Assembly: GCA_964556425.1 (NCBI GenBank) | Contig: CAZKWC010000012.1 | Location: 1 to 59,120 of the forward strand | Length of the DNA stretch: 59,120 bases | Direction: 5' to 3' | Source: JALQUL01 sp964556425 | Lineage (GTDB): Bacteria; Pseudomonadota; Gammaproteobacteria; Burkholderiales; Burkholderiaceae_C | Part shown: positions 34,420-43,526 of the stretch, in pieces | Position numbering within the stretch: position 1 is the first letter of the stretch | Layout: each line of letters opens with the position of its first letter | The notes under the pieces: model-generated | What the model was told of the DNA's origin: nothing | Databases searched by the model: none | The model's input: the letters and a program-made list of their open reading frames with translations, nothing else | Position numbers and translations under genes: made by a program

Positions 34420-35895
34420 TTAACTTTCGCTAGAGTCGCCCAATGGTAGCAAGATTGTGACGACTAAGCCACCTTCTGCATGATTATGCAATCTTATTTC
34501 ACCGCTATGGGCTTGAATAATAGCATTGGCAATTCCCATTCCCAAACCTGTTCCACTGGGGTTTTGCTGTTGCCCATGTGGTAAGCGAGTATGTGGTTCA
34601 AATGCCGCACCAATTAAAGCGGGGGGTATACCAGGTCCAAAATCACGAATCTCAATCACTGCATAAGGAGGATTTTTGAATAACTGAATATGTACTTTTT
34701 TACCGTATAAAACAGCATTGTCAATTATGTTACTCAGTGCGCGCTCTAGGGCTAGCGGTTTGGCTGGCACGATGAGAGCTTCGAGTTGAGTTTCGATTGC
34801 TGCGTCAGGATAAATGGGGCGTGTTGCAAGCCGTTGCAACATGGCATCAAGTTTAATCTGATCTACATTTTCATGAATATCGGAATCCTTAACGCTTTGT
34901 AATGCCGCTTTCACCATGCGATCTAAGTCATCAAGATCTTCATTGAAGTCGGCTCTTAAATCATCGTCATCAAGTAACTCGGTACGTAATTTGAGTCGCA
35001 TTATGGGGGTTTTTAGGCCATGCGAAATACCCTGAAAAAGTCTTTCACGGTCGAGTAAATAGCGTTGTATATGGGCTTGCATTTGATTAAATGCTTTTGC
35101 GGTACGTCTTAATTCGGTGGTGCCGGTTTCTGGAATGGGTTCAGGTACACCTCCAGGACGACCAAAAATATCGGCTGCATGAGCAATTTTGTTGAGTGGT
35201 TTGACAAGGCCACGCACCAATAAAAATGACAAAACTAAAACAGTTAATAGAGTAAGTAAACTCAAACCCAATTTATCGAGAGTAAAACTAGCATTTTTTT
35301 GAAAAAAATAAGGGTCTGGCATGGTCGTGGCCAAATAAAGCCACTTATTAGTCTCGATCTCGGCTTGAATCACCAAGATAGGGACTTGGGTATCACTCAA
35401 TAAAAATGTGGTGTCCGTCCATAACTCGGGTAAATCGGTTACACATCGACCATCATCAGCAACCACTAAACCTTTGGGCCAAGCAAAAGCTGCTACCGCT
35501 TGAGTTGATTGGTTAACGTGGTTTCTTAAACCCGCTTGAATAGACTGCGCCACCTCTGTAACTAATGAGTTATTTTGGATGGCTTGAACAGGAATATAAG
35601 ACTTATTGACATTAACGAAAAATCTCGTTCCTCCCATAGTGCGTAGTTGCTCTATGAGAATCGGGCGGTACTGAGTAGGTAAATCTTTAAAAAATCTTAT
35701 AGTACCTACAGCATTAATGGCTAATTGCTTACCCGATTTTAATGCCTCAAGACGTGTTGTTTCACGTAATTGTTGTTGCCATGCCCAAGAGCTCAACAAT
35801 TGCACACTAATAATTCCGGTCAACATGACAACCAATAATCTACCCAACAAAGAATTAGGTAAAAGCTGTTGCCACAAAGAGCGAATGAAAGTCAT
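34420..35895 (-). CDS. EnvZ-type sensor histidine kinase with variant H-box
   Basis: A 491-aa two-pass sensor: TM1 about 17-36, a 170-residue periplasmic domain, TM2 about 208-227, HAMP, then HisKA with H292 in S-H-G-L-K-T-P. In most kinases the residue after His is Glu or Asp; here it is Gly. That acidic residue takes part in phosphotransfer and phosphatase chemistry, so the balance of the two may differ. The ATPase boxes N-I-I-D-N-A, D-F-G-P-G-I and G-T-G-L-G-M-G are intact. It is the third gene of an operon with a sugar-binding protein and an OmpR-like regulator. Confidence 0.9.
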   Translation of the reverse strand: MTFIRSLWQQLLPNSLLGRLLVVMLTGIISVQLLSSWAWQQQLRETTRLEALKSGKQLAINAVGTIRFFKDLPTQYRPILIEQLRTMGGTRFFVNVNKSYIPVQAIQNNSLVTEVAQSIQAGLRNHVNQSTQAVAAFAWPKGLVVADDGRCVTDLPELWTDTTFLLSDTQVPILVIQAEIETNKWLYLATTMPDPYFFQKNASFTLDKLGLSLLTLLTVLVLSFLLVRGLVKPLNKIAHAADIFGRPGGVPEPIPETGTTELRRTAKAFNQMQAHIQRYLLDRERLFQGISHGLKTPIMRLKLRTELLDDDDLRADFNEDLDDLDRMVKAALQSVKDSDIHENVDQIKLDAMLQRLATRPIYPDAAIETQLEALIVPAKPLALERALSNIIDNAVLYGKKVHIQLFKNPPYAVIEIRDFGPGIPPALIGAAFEPHTRLPHGQQQNPSGTGLGMGIANAIIQAHSGEIRLHNHAEGGLVVTILLPLGDSSES

Positions 35896-35934
35896 GAATT
35901 GCTTAGAGATTACTTCACTTTTTAGAAATTCAAA

Positions 35935-36657
35935 TTACACATCAGTTGCTGTTGTTGTAACGTCAGCAGAAAATACATAACCACTGCCACGCACGGTTTT
36001 AATTAGGACTGGGTGTTTGCCATCGTCGCTGAGACGCTGACGTAAACGACTGACTTGAACATCAAGTGAGCGGTCGAGTGGTCCTAAGTCACGCCCACGA
36101 GTTTGCTCCATGAGGCGACCACGATCTAGTGTTTCGCCCGCATGTTCAGCAAAGAATCTTAATAAGTTAAAGTCCATGCTGGTGAGTACGATGGGTTCAC
36201 CATTAGGGTCGGTGACGATACGTTCGACTAAATCAACTACAAAACCAGAGAAACGTAAATAACGAACAGGGCCGTTATTTTGACCACCTGTCATACGACG
36301 TTGAATGGCCTTAATACGAGCTAATAATTCGCGTGGATTGTAGGGCTTAGCCATGTAATCGTCAGCACCCAACTCTAAACCTACAATACGGTCGGTGTCA
36401 TCTGCGCTGGCAGTGAGCATAATAATGGGAACTGCATTGTTTTGTCTTACGTGACGGCATAATGCAAAGCCATCTGTGTCGGGTAACATGACATCTAAAA
36501 TGACCAAACCAATGGTTTCTTTAAGACGGTCATACTCTTGCATAAAGCTAGCACCATCGTGAGCTGCATAAACTTCATACTGATGTCTTTCAAGATAAGA
36601 CTTTAAAAGATTGCGAGTTTTGATATCGTCATCGACAAGAAGAATAGATTTAATCAT
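35935..36657 (-). CDS. OmpR-family response regulator
   Basis: A 240-aa regulator with receiver D55 (L-D-V-M-L-P-D), K104 (A-K-P-Y) and a winged-helix domain with R-S-L-D-V-Q-V-S-R-L-R and V-R-G-S-G-Y-V-F. The sequence resembles OmpR/GltR-type regulators of Beta- and Gammaproteobacteria. Its ATG overlaps the stop of the sugar-binding protein gene by 4 nt (ATGA), so translation is coupled, and the kinase gene starts 39 nt after its stop. Confidence 0.93.
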   Translation of the reverse strand: MIKSILLVDDDIKTRNLLKSYLERHQYEVYAAHDGASFMQEYDRLKETIGLVILDVMLPDTDGFALCRHVRQNNAVPIIMLTASADDTDRIVGLELGADDYMAKPYNPRELLARIKAIQRRMTGGQNNGPVRYLRFSGFVVDLVERIVTDPNGEPIVLTSMDFNLLRFFAEHAGETLDRGRLMEQTRGRDLGPLDRSLDVQVSRLRQRLSDDGKHPVLIKTVRGSGYVFSADVTTTATDV

Positions 36658-37952
36658 TGTGTTACCTTAGTTTTATTGTCGGCACTACGAATAATCGTAG
36701 CGAGTCGAATTTGAGTTTCTTTTAAATTGATTTTTTCGGCTGTCAAAGACCGCCAAAGGGTATAAGCAATGGCATCTTTGGTTGCTTCATCAGCGACCAT
36801 TCGATGAGCCAGACTTGGTACTTTTATTATCTTGGGATTATTAAAATTATCCCAGGAGTCTTTTGCACAAACATCAAGCGTTTTATTGTCGATGTCACGC
36901 CTTACCGGAACAGAGCCTTTAACTTTGTTGTAGTTCAATTGAGCAGTAAGCCCGGTAACCGTTTCGACAAATTTTTCTTGAACTTCAGAATTGGATTGAT
37001 TACCAATTAATAAGGCGAGGGTGTCAATACTATAAAGATGAGCCTTAGAAGTACCTGGAACAGGGATGCAACCAAAATCTTGGTTAGGCATATAACCCCA
37101 AGACATGAGTTCCCCTTTTGCCCAGTCGCCCATTAATAACAGTGCAACTTTGCCTTCTGCCAAGTCTCGAGTATTAGAACCCCAAGTTTTTTCAGAAGGT
37201 TTTGATTGTGTCGAACTAAGGCTTCTCATCCATTGGAGTCGATGAAGTGCCTGAAGCACAGGAGGTTGCAGCCAGTCTTTTTCTTGCCTCATTTGCATAA
37301 GATCGAGATAGGCGGGGGCACCAGCTTCTGATAATAGGATTGCTTCGAAAGCGGTATTAATTTGCCAAGGCTCGTCGCTCCATGCAATAGTTTGTACACC
37401 ACTGCCTTTAAGGCGTTGATGAATGGTTTCTATGTCAGCCCAAGTGGTGGGTGGTGCTAAATTTAGTTTATCTAAAACAGCTTTGTTATAGAGCATGCTA
37501 TTGATTCGGTGCACCCCTAAAGGAGCAGCGATTACTTTGTTTTTATAAGTAATAAGGTCTAATACTGTAGTTGAAATAGTGGTTTCTAATTTGTTTTTCT
37601 CGAGGACACGGTTAAGCGGAAGCACAACACCCATGTCGCTCCATTCGTTTAATGTGGGGCCAATGATTTGTGCCACATCCGGGGCGTCACCCATTAAAAT
37701 TTTAGTTTTTAACACTTTGACTGCCGCCATACCACCACCACCTGCAATTGCTGTGTCTTTCCAAAATACACCTTGATTGAATAACTGAGTTTTTAACTGT
37801 TCTACCGCTTTACTTTCACTAGATGAGGTCCACCAATGCAATACGTCAATTGACTGTGCATATAAACTGCAATTTGTAAGACAAGCGAGTGAAATGATTA
37901 TCTGGGGAAACCTCCATCTCACAGCCATCAAATAATTTGAAAGAAATCTCAT
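36654..37952 (-). CDS. Periplasmic sugar-binding protein linked to a two-component system
   Basis: A 432-aa solute-binding protein of the carbohydrate (UgpB/MalE-like) class. The signal peptide ends around residue 33 (S-L-Y-A-Q-S), with an in-frame ATG at 37928 as an alternative start. The mature part begins I-D-V-L-H-W-W-T-S-S-S-E, the mark of glucose/sugar binding proteins, and later has G-D-W-A-K-G-E. No permease or ATPase gene is adjacent. Instead it is the first gene of the operon with the regulator and kinase. It could act as the ligand-binding sensor for the kinase, or serve a transporter encoded elsewhere. Confidence 0.88.
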   Translation of the reverse strand: MRFLSNYLMAVRWRFPQIIISLACLTNCSLYAQSIDVLHWWTSSSESKAVEQLKTQLFNQGVFWKDTAIAGGGGMAAVKVLKTKILMGDAPDVAQIIGPTLNEWSDMGVVLPLNRVLEKNKLETTISTTVLDLITYKNKVIAAPLGVHRINSMLYNKAVLDKLNLAPPTTWADIETIHQRLKGSGVQTIAWSDEPWQINTAFEAILLSEAGAPAYLDLMQMRQEKDWLQPPVLQALHRLQWMRSLSSTQSKPSEKTWGSNTRDLAEGKVALLLMGDWAKGELMSWGYMPNQDFGCIPVPGTSKAHLYSIDTLALLIGNQSNSEVQEKFVETVTGLTAQLNYNKVKGSVPVRRDIDNKTLDVCAKDSWDNFNNPKIIKVPSLAHRMVADEATKDAIAYTLWRSLTAEKINLKETQIRLATIIRSADNKTKVTQ

Positions 37953-38537
37953 TTTTGAAAGGGTGTAAAGTAATGTGGCTTGATAGTTAACCGGTTGAAG
38001 GTGTTTCCCGTTGACGTCTTTTTGGTTGGTAAAGAAGTGTAACTCAAAATCTTTAGTTAATCAAAATTCCTAAGTCAAATCACGCTAATACAGATTTGTA
38101 ACATACTTGCGATAATAATAGAAAAAAGATGCATAAGCGAGGTATGTTTTCACAAGATTACAAAAATGAAAAAGAAAATAAGTGAATGTTTCTTGATTTT
38201 AAGGTTTGTTGCACTAATTCATTATGAAAATTAGAGCAATAAATCTATATGTTGCAACAAATTACATGACATTACCTAATCAGTTAGAACGGAAAATTAA
38301 GGTGCTGAGGAATTTCGAGTTACTAACGCTGGCATTCAAAACATTTAATACGAGTGATTTTTGGCATCGTAATTATATTAATGGTGATGCTTGACAAAGA
38401 CTTGTAAGGTGTTGATAGGAATCAAAATGATTTAAAAAAATGAAAATGGGTATATTTTAAATCAGTCATCTGTCGTCAAACAACAACTGATTCAAAATGT
38501 AAACTATTAGAAAATACAGCTTTCATTTTTAATATTT
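37953..38537. other. 585-bp AT-rich intergenic region with an inverted repeat
   Basis: No coding frame. TTTGTTGCA at 38205-38213 and TGCAACAAA at 38253-38261 form a 9-bp inverted repeat with a 39-nt loop. The region holds the promoter of the sugar-binding protein operon (-) and the 3' end of alr. I see no clear sRNA or terminator for alr. Confidence 0.4.
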
Positions 38538-39668
38538 TTAAAAATCTTGGTCCTCAATTACAAAAGGCACCCTTTGCGTCACACTACACATGAGTTCGTA
38601 ACCTAGCGTTTGCGCTTTAGCTGCTACTTCATCAATTGAAATAATCGCCCCATTATTAGCTTTACCCCATAATGTAACTACGCTTCCCATACCACTGCTT
38701 TTTAAGTGACTTAAATCAACACAAAGCATGTCCATACTCACTCTACCAATGGTGTGACTGGAGTGTCCATCGACCAAAACGGGTGTTCCAGTAGGACAAA
38801 TTCTAGGGTAGCCGTCTGCATACCCGCAAGCCACAATACCTATACGCATGTCGTGCTGAGCTGTAAAACTAGAGCCATAACCCACCGAGTCACCTGCGCT
38901 CAAATTTTGAATGCCTATTATTTTGGCGCTGAGCGTCATGGTGGGCTCTAAGCCCCAATCTTGTGCAGCGTGCTGAGGATAATCTGGCGAGGCACCGTAC
39001 ATTGCAATACCGGGTCGAATCCAATCAGACGAGGTTTGTAACTGTGTATTGACAGGAATATTTGAATTGGGTAAGTGCAATAAAGTGGCGGCACTATTGC
39101 AAACCGTTCTTTCGCCAGGCAAATCTTGAGTCACTTTGTTAAAAATCTCCATGGGGTGAATAATGCCATTGGCAGTGTCACCATCACTAAAGTGAGTCAT
39201 GAGTGAAATCTCATCTACCTGTGGCAGCGCATTTAATCTTGTCCAAGCAGATTGATAACTATGCGGAGCAAAACCTAAACGATTCATTCCGGTGTTCATT
39301 TTGAGGAAAACTCTATGGCCTTCATGGGTTTTATGGGCTGCCAACATATCTATTTGTTCATCGCAATGAACGGTATGCCATAGGTGATGGCGTGAACACA
39401 TTTCAAGGTCTCTTGCCTCAAATACCCCTTCTAATAATAATATAGGACCTCTCCAGCCGAGTTGCCTTACTTTGATTGCTTCTTCTAAGTCTAATAAAGC
39501 AATGCCATCAGCCGCTTGTATGCCCTTAAAAATTCTTTCAATTCCGTGACCATAAGCATTTGCTTTTACGACTGCCCATAAATTGGATTGTGGATTGCTT
39601 TGTTTGAGTCTTTTAATATTGTGGCGAAACGATTCAAGATGAATGGTTGCTAAAATCGGGCGTGGCAT
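38538..39668 (-). CDS. alr: Alanine racemase
   Basis: A 376-aa PLP enzyme that makes D-alanine for peptidoglycan. PLP lysine K35 is in V-V-K-A-N-A-Y-G-H-G; the second catalytic residue is Y264 in S-V-G-Y-G-S-S-F. The family blocks M-N-T-G-M-N-R-L-G-F, R-P-G-I-A-M-Y-G and G-R-V-S-M-D-M are all present. It diverges from dedA. Confidence 0.97.
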   Translation of the reverse strand: MPRPILATIHLESFRHNIKRLKQSNPQSNLWAVVKANAYGHGIERIFKGIQAADGIALLDLEEAIKVRQLGWRGPILLLEGVFEARDLEMCSRHHLWHTVHCDEQIDMLAAHKTHEGHRVFLKMNTGMNRLGFAPHSYQSAWTRLNALPQVDEISLMTHFSDGDTANGIIHPMEIFNKVTQDLPGERTVCNSAATLLHLPNSNIPVNTQLQTSSDWIRPGIAMYGASPDYPQHAAQDWGLEPTMTLSAKIIGIQNLSAGDSVGYGSSFTAQHDMRIGIVACGYADGYPRICPTGTPVLVDGHSSHTIGRVSMDMLCVDLSHLKSSGMGSVVTLWGKANNGAIISIDEVAAKAQTLGYELMCSVTQRVPFVIEDQDF

Positions 39669-39905
39669 TTGTAAAACCTCTTATTAGATTGGGTTAAATA
39701 ATTGAGTTTGGGGCTTGAAAGCAATCAAACAGGAACAAAGTACAATTTTGTCATCAATGACGTGATATAAACTACAAAAGTTTGATTCATTGCTCAAATT
39801 CATCTTCTATTCAAATGACTTGTACTGATTGCTTTATCTGTCTCAACTTTGGTTGGTATCGTTGGAGTGTTTGGCAAGTTTAATCTACAACAATTATTGA
39901 GACAT

Positions 39906-40589
39906 ATGGCTGTATTTGACGCGCTACTCCCTATTTTTACCCAGTATGGGTACTTAGCTGTTTTTTTAATGTTGTTAATTTGCGGCTTTGGTATACCTAT
40001 TCCCGAAGATGTTACCTTGGTAACAGGAGGTGTTATTGCTGGCATGGGCTTTGCTGATGTCAATACAATGGTGTTTGTTGGATTATCTGGGGTATTGGTA
40101 GGTGACGGAATTATGTTTGGTCTAGGACGCAGACATGGACCACGAATTGCCAATTCTAGGTTTTTTAGTAAAATTCTAACGCCAGAAAGATTTGAGCAAG
40201 CCCAAGACAAGTTTCAAAAATATGGTAAGTGGGTAATGTTTGTGGCAAGATTTTTACCTGGTTTAAGAACCCCTGTATTTTTTGCTGCAGGTATGACCAA
40301 ACGAGTTCCATTTTATATTTGGTTATTAATGGACGGATTCGCTGCTATTATTAGTGTGCCGGCGTGGGTTTATTTAGGCTACTATGGTGCATTAAAACGT
40401 GATTGGTTATTTGCAGTGGTACACAGAAGCCAAGATGTTTTATTGACTTTAATTGCAATTGGTGCAATGGCTGGGCTCATCTATTGGTATAGAAAATATA
40501 AAATGCAGCCAGTGACTCCAGATTCTAGTCAAGCTAAACCGGATAGCAGTGCTAGCCAAAAGCCATCAGACCCTAACGACCCCTCTTAA
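39906..40589 (+). CDS. DedA family membrane protein
   Basis: A 227-aa inner-membrane protein with about five hydrophobic segments. DedA marks are G-F-G-I-P-I-P-E-D near residue 26, the G-x-G-R-R-H-G block, F-x-x-x-G-K-W-V-M-F-V-A-R-F-L-P-G-L-R-T and the re-entrant hairpins. DedA proteins flip lipids (undecaprenyl phosphate or phosphatidylethanolamine) and affect envelope homeostasis. The C-terminus is a Pro/Ser/Asp-rich tail. The start is ATG 39906; the longer frame from TTG 39849 is less likely. Confidence 0.9.
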   Translation: MAVFDALLPIFTQYGYLAVFLMLLICGFGIPIPEDVTLVTGGVIAGMGFADVNTMVFVGLSGVLVGDGIMFGLGRRHGPRIANSRFFSKILTPERFEQAQDKFQKYGKWVMFVARFLPGLRTPVFFAAGMTKRVPFYIWLLMDGFAAIISVPAWVYLGYYGALKRDWLFAVVHRSQDVLLTLIAIGAMAGLIYWYRKYKMQPVTPDSSQAKPDSSASQKPSDPNDPS

Positions 40590-40596
40590 CTTCAAC

Positions 40597-40645
40597 TTTC
40601 GTCTGACTGAATAAAATTTTGTACATTTTATAAGCTCAGACGAAA
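40597..40645. other. 10-bp inverted repeat between dedA and orn
   Basis: TTTCGTCTGA and TCAGACGAAA flank a 29-nt AT-rich loop just after dedA and 21 nt before orn. It may be a dedA terminator or a structure in the orn leader. Confidence 0.4.
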
Positions 40646-40665
40646 AGCTTTATATCTACTCATTC

Positions 40666-41244
40666 ATGTCACCAATTATTTCAAATACAGCTGCACTTTT
40701 AAAAAATGATCAAAACTTAGTTTGGTTAGACTGCGAAATGACGGGTCTCGATCCAGAAAAAGAACGTCTCATCGAAATTGCAGTAGTGGTGACAGGACCT
40801 CATCTTGAGCCTAGAGTGGAAGGGCCAGTTTTTGTGATTCATCAATCAGATGAGTTACTCGATCAAATGGACTCTTGGAATAAAGGCACACATGGCAGAA
40901 GCGGATTAATTGAAAAGGTAAAGGCATCGACCGTTACTGAAGAACAAGCGCAAGAAGCCTTAATAACATTCTTATCTCAGTATGTGAGTGCTGGAGCTAG
41001 TCCTATGTGTGGTAACACAATTGGTCAAGACCGTCGATTTTTAGCTAAATATATGCCTCAATTGGAAGCGTTTTTCCATTATCGCAATCTTGATGTGAGC
41101 ACTTTAAAAGAATTATCTAAACGCTGGCGCCCAGAGGTTTATAGCTCATTTAAAAAGCAACAAAAACACACTGCATTGGCTGATGTTCATGAATCGATTG
41201 AAGAACTCTGTCATTACAGGGAACATTTTTTGAATTTAAAATAA
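40666..41244 (+). CDS. orn: Oligoribonuclease
   Basis: A 192-aa DEDDh 3'-5' exonuclease that degrades 2-5-nt RNAs and pGpG. Visible acids are D and E in W-L-D-C-E-M-T-G-L-D, D in I-G-Q-D-R-R-F-L, and the H/D pair in H-T-A-L-A-D-V-H-E-S-I. The length is right for the family. No clear ribosome site precedes ATG 40666, but homology starts within a few codons of it. Confidence 0.97.
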   Translation: MSPIISNTAALLKNDQNLVWLDCEMTGLDPEKERLIEIAVVVTGPHLEPRVEGPVFVIHQSDELLDQMDSWNKGTHGRSGLIEKVKASTVTEEQAQEALITFLSQYVSAGASPMCGNTIGQDRRFLAKYMPQLEAFFHYRNLDVSTLKELSKRWRPEVYSSFKKQQKHTALADVHESIEELCHYREHFLNLK

Positions 41245-41319
41245 ACTATTTTAAAAGCTATCACTTAATTACAAATTTTGAGCGTGAATATGATGTGTTT
41301 GTGTCAAAGCTGTTATTTT

Positions 41320-41609
41320 TTATAATAAGTGTATAAATATAATTTGGTATAAACCCTAATTCGTGCCATAATACTTTCTTGCATCCACCTCGTGAGCACT
41401 ATTGGCTCGAATGAACTCAGGATGCATCCTGATCATCTTCCACTCACTTGGGGTGTTTTCTAATAAGACACCAATATCGTCACCTCGCCATTCCTATTTA
41501 AAATGGCATCGCCTTATGTATTGAATAAGGCAGTTATGACGTTGTTATCCGTTTGATGGTTGATGTTTTTATAACCATTAAATGGACCCGCCTTCACTTA
41601 ACAGGCGGT
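41320..41609 (+). promoter_or_regulatory. Long hairpin-rich leader of the RhlE-like helicase gene
   Basis: About 285 nt lie between a TATAAT at 41321-41326 and the start codon. The region has a 16-bp perfect palindrome (41417-41432), an 8-bp hairpin with one G-U pair (41452-41472), GCCATT/AATGGC (41487-41507), GCCTTAT/ATAAGGC (41511-41531), ATGGTT/AACCAT (41556-41578), and CCGCC/GGCGG (41588-41608). The last one pairs the AGGCGG ribosome site. Such leaders occur upstream of cold-induced DEAD-box genes; the structured regulation is inferred. Confidence 0.5.
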
Positions 41610-43403
41610 ATGAACATGACTGACTCTTTAATTCCTCGTGACGAGGCTTTCTCTATTGACGCTGCTACAATCATTGATAGTGCATTCCCTATTTCAGCAG
41701 AAGTTTTAACTCCTGAAACTCCAGAACAACCATTGGTTAACCGTTTTGCAGAAATGGGTTTGTCCCCAGATTTGCTCGCAGCTATTGCCGATTTAGGCTA
41801 CACAGCTCCTACTATTGTTCAAGAAAAAACTATTCCTTTGGCATTAGGCACGGCTGACACTAGCAAAGCAGGTAACAAATCTAAGTTTGTTGACCTATTA
41901 GTCTCTAGCCAAACAGGTAGCGGTAAAACAGCAGCATTTTTATTGCCAGTTTTACACACTTTAATCATTAACAAAGAAAATGAACGCCTCGAAGAAGAAG
42001 CACAGTTTCAACGTTTAACTGCTGAAGCCCTCGAAAAAGGTGAGCCAGCGCCTAAGCGTCCAAAACGTCGCAATCCTACCGATGTTCGTAATTTCCAACC
42101 GGCTACACCAGGCGCTTTGGTTTTATGTCCAACCCGCGAATTAGCACAACAAGTTGCTCATGACGCCATTGGTTTGGTAAAACATTGCCGCGGTTTGCGT
42201 GTTGCCAACGTAGTGGGCGGTATGCCTTACCAACAACAGTTAGCTAAATTGCATAACGCTGATTTAGTAGTTGCCACTCCAGGTCGTTTGCTTGATTTGC
42301 AACGCTCTATGCAGATCAAACTTGAAAAAGTGCGTTTCTTAGTAGTTGACGAAGCCGACCGTATGTTGGACTTAGGTTTTTCTGATGACTTAGCTGAAGT
42401 CAACCAGCTCACCATCGAACGTCAACAAACCATGATGTTCAGTGCTACTTTTGCACCACGTATTCAGCAATTGGCTAAAAATGTAATGCGTGATCCACAA
42501 CGTATTGCAATTGACACCCCACAAGAGCGTCATCAAAACATTCGCCAAATCTTGCATTGGGCTGATACGTCACAACACAAGCGTCAATTGCTTGACCATT
42601 GGTTACGTGACGAGAGCATTCAACAAGCCATTATTTTTGCCAGTACACAAATCGAGTGTGACGGTTTAGCCAATGATTTACAACAAGCTGGTTTCAGTGC
42701 AATTGCCTTACACGGTGCTTTAAGTCAAGGTTTACGTAATCGTCGTTTAATGGCTTTGCGTAATGGTCAAGTACAGTTCTTAGTAGCCACTGACGTTGCA
42801 GCCCGTGGTATTGATGTACCAAGCATTAGCCATGTGTTTAACTTTGGTTTACCAATGAAAGCCGAAGATTACACCCATCGTATTGGCCGTACAGGTCGTG
42901 CAGGTCGTAGCGGTATTGCCATTACTTTTGCTGAAATTCGTGATCGTCGTCGTTTACTCGATATCGAATCATTTACCCGTCAAACATTGCCAGTTGAAAC
43001 CATTCCTGGTTTAGAGCCTAAAGTACGTGCTCCAATGGCACGCCCTGCTGGTCGTGGTGGCGATAGTTTTGGTGGTCGTGGCCGTTCAGGCGGTGGTGGC
43101 TTCTCTCGTGACCGTGGCTTTGGCGGCGGTGGACGTGGTGGTGATCGCGGTGGCTTNNNNNNNNNNNNNNNNNNNNNNNNNNNNNNNNNNNNNNNNNNNN
43201 NNNNNNNNNNNNNNNNNNNNNNNNNNNNNNNNNNNNNNNNNNNNNNNNNNNNNNNNGGTGGACGTGATCGTGCGGCAGCTCCTCAAGGTCGTGCAGAAGG
43301 TGCACGTCGTCCAGCTCCAGCTGGTGCAAGCTTTGGCGGTCGTGGTGCTTCTGACCGTGGTGGCCGTCCAGCCGCTGGTGGCGCACGTCGTCGTCCAAGC
43401 TAA
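41610..43403 (+). CDS. rhlE: DEAD-box RNA helicase, RhlE-like (C-terminal tail interrupted by gap)
   Basis: An ATP-dependent RNA helicase. Motifs in order: Q-motif G-Y-T-A-P-T-I-V-Q, A-S-S-Q-T-G-S-G-K-T, P-T-R-E-L-A-Q, D-E-A-D-R-M-L-D, S-A-T-F, and H-R-I-G-R-T-G-R-A-G-R. A charged insert of about 45 residues (E/K/R/P-rich) lies between motifs I and Ia, as in Burkholderiales RhlE proteins. The tail is Gly/Arg/Asp-rich (G-G-R-G, F-G-G), where the assembly breaks; the repeat tail is not fully known. The start is ATG 41610 or 41616; AGGCGG better suits the second. Confidence 0.93.
   Translation: MNMTDSLIPRDEAFSIDAATIIDSAFPISAEVLTPETPEQPLVNRFAEMGLSPDLLAAIADLGYTAPTIVQEKTIPLALGTADTSKAGNKSKFVDLLVSSQTGSGKTAAFLLPVLHTLIINKENERLEEEAQFQRLTAEALEKGEPAPKRPKRRNPTDVRNFQPATPGALVLCPTRELAQQVAHDAIGLVKHCRGLRVANVVGGMPYQQQLAKLHNADLVVATPGRLLDLQRSMQIKLEKVRFLVVDEADRMLDLGFSDDLAEVNQLTIERQQTMMFSATFAPRIQQLAKNVMRDPQRIAIDTPQERHQNIRQILHWADTSQHKRQLLDHWLRDESIQQAIIFASTQIECDGLANDLQQAGFSAIALHGALSQGLRNRRLMALRNGQVQFLVATDVAARGIDVPSISHVFNFGLPMKAEDYTHRIGRTGRAGRSGIAITFAEIRDRRRLLDIESFTRQTLPVETIPGLEPKVRAPMARPAGRGGDSFGGRGRSGGGGFSRDRGFGGGGRGGDRGGXXXXXXXXXXXXXXXXXXXXXXXXXXXXXXXXXXGGRDRAAAPQGRAEGARRPAPAGASFGGRGASDRGGRPAAGGARRRPS
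43157..43256. other. Assembly gap (100 N) in the helicase Gly/Arg-rich tail
   Basis: Placeholder gap in repetitive GGC/CGT codons. Confidence 0.99.
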
Positions 43404-43471
43404 ATTCTTTCACAATAGGGTTTTGGCGCAATGCTAAAACTCTATAGTCAAAGCAGTCATTTTTAAATGAC

Positions 43472-43517
43472 AAAAAAAACCATCTAATTCCAATTGTGAA
43501 ATAGATGGTTTTTTTAT
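43472..43517. terminator. Bidirectional terminator after rhlE-like and BioC-like genes
   Basis: ACCATCTA and TAGATGGT close a 9-bp stem flanked by A and T tracts on both sides, between two convergent genes. Confidence 0.85.
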
Positions 43518-43526
43518 TGTCTATCG

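Noticed and set aside
38205..38261. TTTGTTGCA/TGCAACAAA inverted repeat as an insertion-sequence end
   Set aside because: No transposase or target duplication nearby; arms are short and AT-rich.
43018..43473. Long antisense and +2-frame ORFs in the helicase tail, rich in Val or His
   Set aside because: Products of the GGC/CGT repeat coding in other frames; no ribosome site, and composition is that of a shadow.
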